A stretch of 64,000 bases of DNA from Clostridia bacterium (GTDB lineage Bacteria > Bacillota > Clostridia > Oscillospirales > Acutalibacteraceae): contig JAFSDM010000022.1 of the NCBI GenBank assembly GCA_017436225.1, forward strand, positions 1-64,000, written 5' to 3'. A program made the translations under genes and the position numbers. The stretch's first letter is position 1. Every line of letters starts with the position of its first letter. Shown here piece by piece: positions 58,835 through 64,000 of this stretch. Under the pieces are notes generated by a model. That model saw nothing but the letters and a program-made list of their open reading frames with translations. It searched no databases and was not told the origin of the DNA.

Positions 58835-59455
58835 TTAATTATCCTCCAATTCAGCGAACGCTTTAAGCAGATTCAGTCCAACATCGCCGCTTTTTTCAGG
58901 ATGGAACTGCGCACCGTATACATTTTTGTTTTTAACAAGACCGGGAACCTTTATTTCATACTCTGAATATGCAAGCAAAGCTTCATCGCAGTTTTTAGCA
59001 TAAAAGGAGTGAACGTAATATACGTAGTCGCCATTTTTAGTGTATTTAAAAATAGGGTCGGTCATATCGTTAATGCAAAGGGAATTCCAACCCATATGCG
59101 GAATTTTTATGTCACTTTTAATGTCATCAGAAAGTGGGCAAACTTCACCCTTTATAAGACCTAAGCCTTTATGCTCGCCATATTCATAGCTTTTATCAAA
59201 AAGCAGCTGCATACCAAGGCAAATGCCTAAAATATATTTGCCCTTTTTAGCTTCATTTTTAACTACTGCATCAAGACCGCTTTTTCTTAAAAGTTCTACG
59301 GCATCTCCGAAGGCGCCAACACCGGGGAGGATGATTTTATTGGCAGATTTAATAACTTCGGGGTCGCTGGTAACAACAGTTTCTAAATTCAAAAAATTAA
59401 GGGAGCATTGTAATGAATATAAATTTCCGCACCCATAATCTACAATCGCTATCAT
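58835..59455 (-). CDS. hisH: Imidazole glycerol phosphate synthase, glutaminase subunit
   Basis: A 206-residue class I glutamine amidotransferase that feeds ammonia to HisF. The nucleophile cysteine is in YILGICLGMQLLFD, the His/Glu pair in GAQFHPEKSGD, and the N-terminal IVDYGCGNLYSLQ is typical. SD GGAG lies in the hisB-hisH spacer. Confidence 0.96.
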   Translation of the reverse strand: MIAIVDYGCGNLYSLQCSLNFLNLETVVTSDPEVIKSANKIILPGVGAFGDAVELLRKSGLDAVVKNEAKKGKYILGICLGMQLLFDKSYEYGEHKGLGLIKGEVCPLSDDIKSDIKIPHMGWNSLCINDMTDPIFKYTKNGDYVYYVHSFYAKNCDEALLAYSEYEIKVPGLVKNKNVYGAQFHPEKSGDVGLNLLKAFAELEDN

Positions 59456-59465
59456 TTTATACTCC

Positions 59466-60053
59466 TTAAATTACGCCTTTAGTAGATGGAATTGCGCCGT
59501 CAAGCTTAGGGTCAATTTCAATAGCAATAGCAAGCGCACGAGCTACCGCCTTGAAAATACCTTCAATAATGTGATGTGAGTTTCTGCCATCTAATTTTTT
59601 AATGTGGAGATTAAGCTCAGCTGAACGAGTGAAGGCGGCAAAAAATTCTTCTACAAGCTCGGTATCAAACTCACCAACCTTAGGGGAGGGAATATCGGCA
59701 TCAAAGCCTAAATATGCTCTGCCTCCAAAATCAATAGCGGCAAGAATTAAGGATTCATCCATAGGTAAAATAACGTGACCGTAGCGTTTAATACCCGCTT
59801 TATTACCTGCGGCTTTTTTAATGGCTTCGCCCAAAGCAATACCAATATCTTCGGTAGTGTGGTGAAAATCAACCTCGGTATCACCATTGCAGGTAATTTT
59901 TAAGTCTATACGGCTGTGCTTTGAAAACAAATCAAGCATATGATTTAAAAAACCGCAGCCTGTATCAATCGTATATTCGCCCGTTCCATCTAAATTAAGG
60001 GAAAGGTTGATTTTTGTTTCATTTGTGTTGCGTATAATTTCTGCAGTTCTCAT
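59466..60053 (-). CDS. hisB: Imidazoleglycerol-phosphate dehydratase
   Basis: A 195-residue monofunctional dehydratase. The duplicated manganese-binding motifs are in GFLNHMLDLFSKHS, DFHHTTEDIGIALGEA, LNLHIKKLDGRNSHHIIEGIFK, and the C-terminal PSTKGVI is conserved. There is no phosphatase domain. The operon's PHP enzyme fills that step. Confidence 0.97.
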   Translation of the reverse strand: MRTAEIIRNTNETKINLSLNLDGTGEYTIDTGCGFLNHMLDLFSKHSRIDLKITCNGDTEVDFHHTTEDIGIALGEAIKKAAGNKAGIKRYGHVILPMDESLILAAIDFGGRAYLGFDADIPSPKVGEFDTELVEEFFAAFTRSAELNLHIKKLDGRNSHHIIEGIFKAVARALAIAIEIDPKLDGAIPSTKGVI

Positions 60054-60061
60054 AATTAAAT

Positions 60062-61123
60062 CTATCCTTTCAAAATATCTTTTATTTCATTCACAACAGC
60101 TTGCATTTGCTCCTTGCTGCCAACCGTAATGCGAACAAAATCTTTAATTCTTTCTTTGCTAAAATATCTAACCAAAATTCCGCGATTTTTAAGCTCTTCA
60201 TAGAGCGCTTTAGCAGAATATTCGGGATGTGATGCAAATATAAAGTTTGATTTAGAATTTAAAACCTTAAAGCCCATTTTAGTAAGCTCTGCTTTTGAGT
60301 ATTCGCGGTTATCAATAATTTTGTTTATGCAGTTATCATAATAAGCCGAATCCTTAATAGCTGCGGTTGCGGCACGCATTGTAATGGAGTTTATGTTATA
60401 AGGATTAAAGGAAAAGCGCATTGTTTCCAAATCTCTTATAATTTCGGCGTTTGCTACTGCAAAGCCAACTCTAAGACCTGCAAGAGAGCGGCTTTTAGAG
60501 AAGGTTTGAATAACCATAAGATTATTATATTTTTTGGTAAGCTCTGCGGCGCTTGCTTTACCAAAATCCATATAAGCCTCATCCATAATAACAAGGCGGT
60601 TAGGATTTTGATTTATAAGAGTTTCAACTTCTTCTAAAGAAAGCATAAGTCCGGTAGGAGCATTTGGATTAGCAATAATAACAGGGCAGTTAAAGCTTTT
60701 GTAATCTTCTACCTTTACTGAAAAATCATCTCTTAAAGGCACTTCGGTTAAATTAACCCCAAAAAGCTCGGCATATACGGGGTAAAAGCCGTAGGTAATG
60801 TCGGGGCAGGCTAAACTACCGCCTCTGCCGCAGAATGCCATTATCGAAAAGGCAATAACGTCATCCGAACCATTGCCAACAAAAATATTTTCACGGTTTA
60901 CGCCAAAGTTTTCAGCTAAAGCATCACGAAGCAGAGAAACTTCGGGGTCAGGATAAAGGTTTAAATCATTAATTACTTCGGTGCTGATAGCCTCTACCAC
61001 TTTAGGTGAAGGTGAAAAGGGTGATTCATTTGTGTTAAGCTTAATATAAGCCTTGTCTTTAGGCTGTTCACCTGGGGTGTAAGGCTCTAAAGCCGAATAT
61101 AAATTGCTTAAAAATTTACTCAT
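60062..61123 (-). CDS. hisC: Histidinol-phosphate aminotransferase
   Basis: A 353-residue PLP enzyme of fold type I. It has KLNTNESPFSPSP, NIFVGNGSDDVI, NPNAPTGLMLS, VIMDEAYMDFG and the PLP lysine in TFSKSRSLAGLRVGFA, ending with the arginine region FVRITVGS. The ATG at 61123 is preferred over the in-frame GTG three codons upstream because its distance from AGAAG is better. Confidence 0.95.
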   Translation of the reverse strand: MSKFLSNLYSALEPYTPGEQPKDKAYIKLNTNESPFSPSPKVVEAISTEVINDLNLYPDPEVSLLRDALAENFGVNRENIFVGNGSDDVIAFSIMAFCGRGGSLACPDITYGFYPVYAELFGVNLTEVPLRDDFSVKVEDYKSFNCPVIIANPNAPTGLMLSLEEVETLINQNPNRLVIMDEAYMDFGKASAAELTKKYNNLMVIQTFSKSRSLAGLRVGFAVANAEIIRDLETMRFSFNPYNINSITMRAATAAIKDSAYYDNCINKIIDNREYSKAELTKMGFKVLNSKSNFIFASHPEYSAKALYEELKNRGILVRYFSKERIKDFVRITVGSKEQMQAVVNEIKDILKG

Positions 61124-61138
61124 TAATTTCACTTCTTA

Positions 61139-62419
61139 TTAGTTGTTTTCAAATCTTTTAGAAACGGCTCTGGCGTGGGCAGAAAGACCTTCTTTTTCTG
61201 CAAAACGAACAACATCATCCTTAACCTTTGCAAGAGCGTCGTTTGTATAATAAATAAATGAAGATTTTTTAATAAAATCATCTACCGAAAGGGGAGAGCT
61301 AAAACGTGCTGTACCCGAAGTTGGAAGCGTATGGTTAGGACCTGCAAGATAGTCGCCAAGCGATTCGGGGACGTTTTTGCCAAGGAAAATTGAACCCGCA
61401 TTTTTAATGAGATTTAAAAGTGCAAATGGGTCATCCACACAAACCTCTAAATGCTCGGGAGCAATAATATTGCTTATTTCTACTGCTTGCTTCATATCCT
61501 TAACTATAATGATTTTTCCGTTATCATCAATGGAGGTGCGAGCAATCTCTGCGCGGGGGAGCTCGGGTATTTGCTTTTCAAGCTCTGCCGATACTGCATT
61601 GGCTAATTCTTTACTATCGGTAATAAGTACGGCGGTTGCAAGCTTATCGTGTTCAGCTTGTGAGAGCAAATCTGCCGCAACGTATTTTGGATTACAGGTT
61701 TTGTCTGCCAAAACTAAAATCTCGCTTGGACCCGCAATCATATCAATATCAACTAAACCGTAGAGCTTTCTTTTGGCGGTAGCAACAAATATGTTACCGG
61801 GACCTACAATTTTATCTACCTTGGGTACACTTTCGGTACCAAGAGCGAGTGCGGCAACCGCTTGTGCGCCGCCAAGCTTAAACACTCTGTTAACCCCTGC
61901 AATTTTAGCGGTGGCAAGAATGTAGGAGGGAATATTTCCGTCCTTGTCGGGCGGGGTAACCATAACAATTTCGCTAACTCCTGCGATTTTAGCGGGAACT
62001 GCGTTCATAAGCACAGATGATGGGTAGCGTGCGGTACCGCCCGGTACATAAATGCCAACCTTTTCAATAGGTGTGATTTTTTGACCTAAAATAACACCGT
62101 CAGCATCATTCACAACAAAGTTGTTTCTAACCTGATGGCTGTGAAAATTATGAATATTATTTTTTGCAAGCTCAATAGTAGCAAGGAATTCTTTATCTTC
62201 CTTTTCATAGGCGGCATCAATTTCTTCTTTGGATACTTCTAGACAAGAAAGCTTTGCACCATCGAATTTTTCGCAGTATTCAAAAAGGGCTTTATCGCCA
62301 TTTTGTTTTACATTTTCAATAACACCCGAAACAATATCCTCAACACCCGTTTCTAAGTTTATATCACGGGTTAAAATATCCTTAATTTCGGTGTTTTCAA
62401 TATTCAGGATTTTAATCAC
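61139..62419 (-). CDS. hisD: Histidinol dehydrogenase
   Basis: A 426-residue zinc enzyme making histidine in two oxidations. It has VGIYVPGGTARYPSSVLMNAVPAKIAGV (in parts: YVPGGTARYPSS, MNAVPAKIAGV), KIVGPGNIFVATAKR, DMIAGPSEILVLAD, LLSQAEHDK and GPNHTLPTSGTARFSS. The start is a GTG at 62419, eight bases after GGAGG, immediately following the hisG stop. Confidence 0.97.
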   Translation of the reverse strand: MIKILNIENTEIKDILTRDINLETGVEDIVSGVIENVKQNGDKALFEYCEKFDGAKLSCLEVSKEEIDAAYEKEDKEFLATIELAKNNIHNFHSHQVRNNFVVNDADGVILGQKITPIEKVGIYVPGGTARYPSSVLMNAVPAKIAGVSEIVMVTPPDKDGNIPSYILATAKIAGVNRVFKLGGAQAVAALALGTESVPKVDKIVGPGNIFVATAKRKLYGLVDIDMIAGPSEILVLADKTCNPKYVAADLLSQAEHDKLATAVLITDSKELANAVSAELEKQIPELPRAEIARTSIDDNGKIIIVKDMKQAVEISNIIAPEHLEVCVDDPFALLNLIKNAGSIFLGKNVPESLGDYLAGPNHTLPTSGTARFSSPLSVDDFIKKSSFIYYTNDALAKVKDDVVRFAEKEGLSAHARAVSKRFENN

Positions 62420-63046
62420 TTATTTTTCCTCCAATACTTTTTGCAAACGTCCGCAAAGTAAATCAATTTCATTTTGTTTAAAGGTGTACGAAGAACGATT
62501 TGCAATAAGTCGTGCACTTATAGGCAAGAATTTTTCTAAAACCTTTAAGTTGTTTTCCTTCAGGGTTGTACCCGTTTCAACAATATCTACAATTACATCC
62601 GAAAGACCAACAAGTGGCGCAATTTCAATTGAACCGTTTAGCTTAATAATTTCAATTTCACGGTTAAAGGACATATAATGCCTTTTTGCGATGTTGGGAA
62701 ATTTGGTTGCTACGCGAATTGGTCTGCTTTGATCTTCTTTATAATCATTGGGAGCGGCTACCGACATATGGCACTTGCCAAGCTTTAAATCCAAAAGCTC
62801 GTAAAGCGAAAGACCGCATTCATCTAAAATATCCTTGCCCGCAATGCCAATATCGGCGGCACCGTGATAAACATAAACCGCAACGTCCGATGGTTTAACT
62901 AAAAGGTAACGAACGCCGTTTTCCTTGTTTTCAAAAATAAGTTTACGGTTATCATCAAAAATTTCGCTGCAATCATAACCAATAGAGGCAAAAAGCTTAT
63001 AAACCTTATCGCCAAGGCGACCCTTTGGTAATGCTATGGTAATCAT
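62420..63046 (-). CDS. hisG: ATP phosphoribosyltransferase, short form
   Basis: A 208-residue catalytic subunit of the short HisG type, which lacks the C-terminal regulatory domain and needs HisZ. It has IALPKGRLGDKVYKLF, DIGIAGKDILDE, RVATKFPNIAKRHY, IIKLNGSIEIAPLVGLSDVIVDIVETGTTL (in parts: IIKLNGSIEIAPLVG, DIVETGTTL). It overlaps the hisZ stop by four bases (ATGA). Confidence 0.96.
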   Translation of the reverse strand: MITIALPKGRLGDKVYKLFASIGYDCSEIFDDNRKLIFENKENGVRYLLVKPSDVAVYVYHGAADIGIAGKDILDECGLSLYELLDLKLGKCHMSVAAPNDYKEDQSRPIRVATKFPNIAKRHYMSFNREIEIIKLNGSIEIAPLVGLSDVIVDIVETGTTLKENNLKVLEKFLPISARLIANRSSYTFKQNEIDLLCGRLQKVLEEK

Positions 63047-64000
63047 TCTGCCACCTCCGTTAAATTTCCGTTTTTGTACTCGAAAATTCTTTTGGCTTTA
63101 ATGCAATCGGGCTTTTGATGTTCAACGCGTACAGTTTCGCCCCTTTGGCATAAGTCGTTTACAATCTTTAAAAGCGTTGAATTGCTTTGCTCATAGATAA
63201 TCAGAGCATCACAGTCAAACTCTTTGTTGTTCGGGTAATGAAGATTTAATCCGTCAAGATAAACGGCAAAGCCAAAGGCTCCGCCATCACCGCGGATTTT
63301 CTTTGCAAGACTATCATATCTACCGCCCGACAAAACAGGGGAGGGAGAATTTTTAACATAGCCTTGAAGTAATATTCCGTTGTAATAATCAAGGTGATTA
63401 AGTACGGATAAATCTAATTTCAGTTTGCTATATAAATCCATTTTGTTAAGTGTGTTGTAGAGGTTAAAAAGCTCTTCGTAAGCGGCGGCAGTAGCCTCAC
63501 CCGTTACAAGCTCTTTCAAAAGGGGTAAAACCTCACCAAGAGTACCGCTTATTGAGGAAATTTTTATAAGGCGTTCAATAATTTCGGAACTAACACCGTT
63601 TTCTTCACACCAGTTTAAAAGGTCGTGGCGGTTTTTACGCTTAATAAAGCCTAAAATCTTTCTTCTGTTCTCGCCAAAAATACCTGCATCCTTAAGAGCT
63701 GAAGAAACAAAGGCAATATGAGAGATTATAAGGGTAAAGTCTGAATCAATTTTTTCAAGGCTTTTAAGAGCAAGTAAAACTATTTCGGCGGTGGCGTGTG
63801 AATCAACATCTCCCAAAAGCTCAATACCGCACTGCTTTATTTCCTTGCAGTCGTGAGTGTTTTCGGAAATGCGATATACGTTTTCATTGAAATAGTAACG
63901 AGCGTTAGCAAAGGGGATAGTGCGCGCATTTTTTACAATAGACAGGGTAATGTCAGGCTTAAGCGCCATAAGCTTACCGGCAGAGTTATTAAAAGCAATA
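63043..64000 (-). CDS. hisZ: ATP phosphoribosyltransferase regulatory subunit (partial)
   Basis: The C-terminal 319 residues of HisZ, a class II synthetase-like protein that lends HisG activity and histidine feedback. The frame is open to the window edge, where FNNSAGKLMALKPDITLSI corresponds to the motif 2 area of the family, so the N-terminal part lies beyond 64000. LDYYNGILLQGYV and LSGGRYDSLAKKI are the typical later motifs. It is the most upstream his gene visible, and the operon promoter lies outside the window. Confidence 0.92.
   Translation of the reverse strand, partial: IAFNNSAGKLMALKPDITLSIVKNARTIPFANARYYFNENVYRISENTHDCKEIKQCGIELLGDVDSHATAEIVLLALKSLEKIDSDFTLIISHIAFVSSALKDAGIFGENRRKILGFIKRKNRHDLLNWCEENGVSSEIIERLIKISSISGTLGEVLPLLKELVTGEATAAAYEELFNLYNTLNKMDLYSKLKLDLSVLNHLDYYNGILLQGYVKNSPSPVLSGGRYDSLAKKIRGDGGAFGFAVYLDGLNLHYPNNKEFDCDALIIYEQSNSTLLKIVNDLCQRGETVRVEHQKPDCIKAKRIFEYKNGNLTEVAE

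Overview
The window is an AT-rich, gene-dense chromosomal segment from what looks like an anaerobic, spore-lineage Firmicute of class Clostridia. An Oscillospiraceae/Ruminococcaceae-like gut or rumen bacterium is my inference. The evidence is a one-polypeptide pyruvate:ferredoxin oxidoreductase, a rubrerythrin, a sodium-pumping oxaloacetate decarboxylase, a BofA-like protein, a tryptophan T-box, strong AGGAGG ribosome binding sites, and near-consensus sigma-A promoters with 17-base spacers. I saw no phage, transposase, CRISPR array, rRNA or tRNA.

Layout. 1-170 is a non-coding stretch of nested hairpins. 171-3787 (minus) is the decarboxylase operon (oadG, biotin carrier, oadB, oadA). 4188-5333 (plus) is a GT28 glycolipid glycosyltransferase with a possible leader attenuator. 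5348-13564 (minus) runs alaS, HIT, comEC, holA, an RNase M5-like Toprim protein, a WYL regulator and bofA. 13754-15269 (plus) holds rubrerythrin and a DUF11 surface-type protein. 15322-20962 is a carbohydrate region: a GH127 enzyme, a lipoprotein with an RsgI-like domain, and a clan GH-A hydrolase with an inserted sugar-binding-like domain. Two of these genes share a nearly identical 35-base promoter element. 21089-22800 is the conserved but poorly understood GGGtGRT / NifU-like pair. 22986-28690 is a MoxR-DUF58-transglutaminase operon with a terminal solute-binding lipoprotein. 28899-34323 is potABCD plus an asparaginase. This locus carries the most unusual DNA here: a structured leader whose 11-bp stem covers the potA ribosome binding site, and a 310-base potA-potB gap made almost entirely of perfect hairpins. 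34387-42908 holds degV, a membrane polysaccharide deacetylase, nifJ, a CNNM/CorC-type protein and a tRNA-dihydrouridine synthase. 43021-47095 is metG-tatD followed by T-box-controlled trpS. 47258-51666 is a divergent AraC regulator facing two Gfo/Idh oxidoreductases around a DMT transporter. 51735-55862 has an ABC-F ATPase, a CE15-like esterase and a CapA-like phosphoesterase. 55907-64000 is a complete, tightly packed histidine operon reading leftwards from hisZ, which is cut by the window edge, to a PHP-type histidinol phosphatase.

How it fits together. Central anaerobic metabolism (PFOR, oxaloacetate decarboxylation coupled to Na+ export, polyamine uptake) sits beside plant-polysaccharide functions (GH127, GH-A, CE15, Gfo/Idh) and housekeeping translation genes. 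The enzymes of the GH and CE15 loci lack signal peptides, so they probably act on imported oligosaccharides. Several proteins have lost expected catalytic residues: the ComEC beta-lactamase-like domain, the transglutaminase cysteine, and the Gfo/Idh lysine. These losses are read directly from the translations.

Best candidates for an undescribed system are the potA leader together with the potA-potB hairpin array, then the RsgI-like lipoprotein with its shared promoter element, then the GGGtGRT pair.
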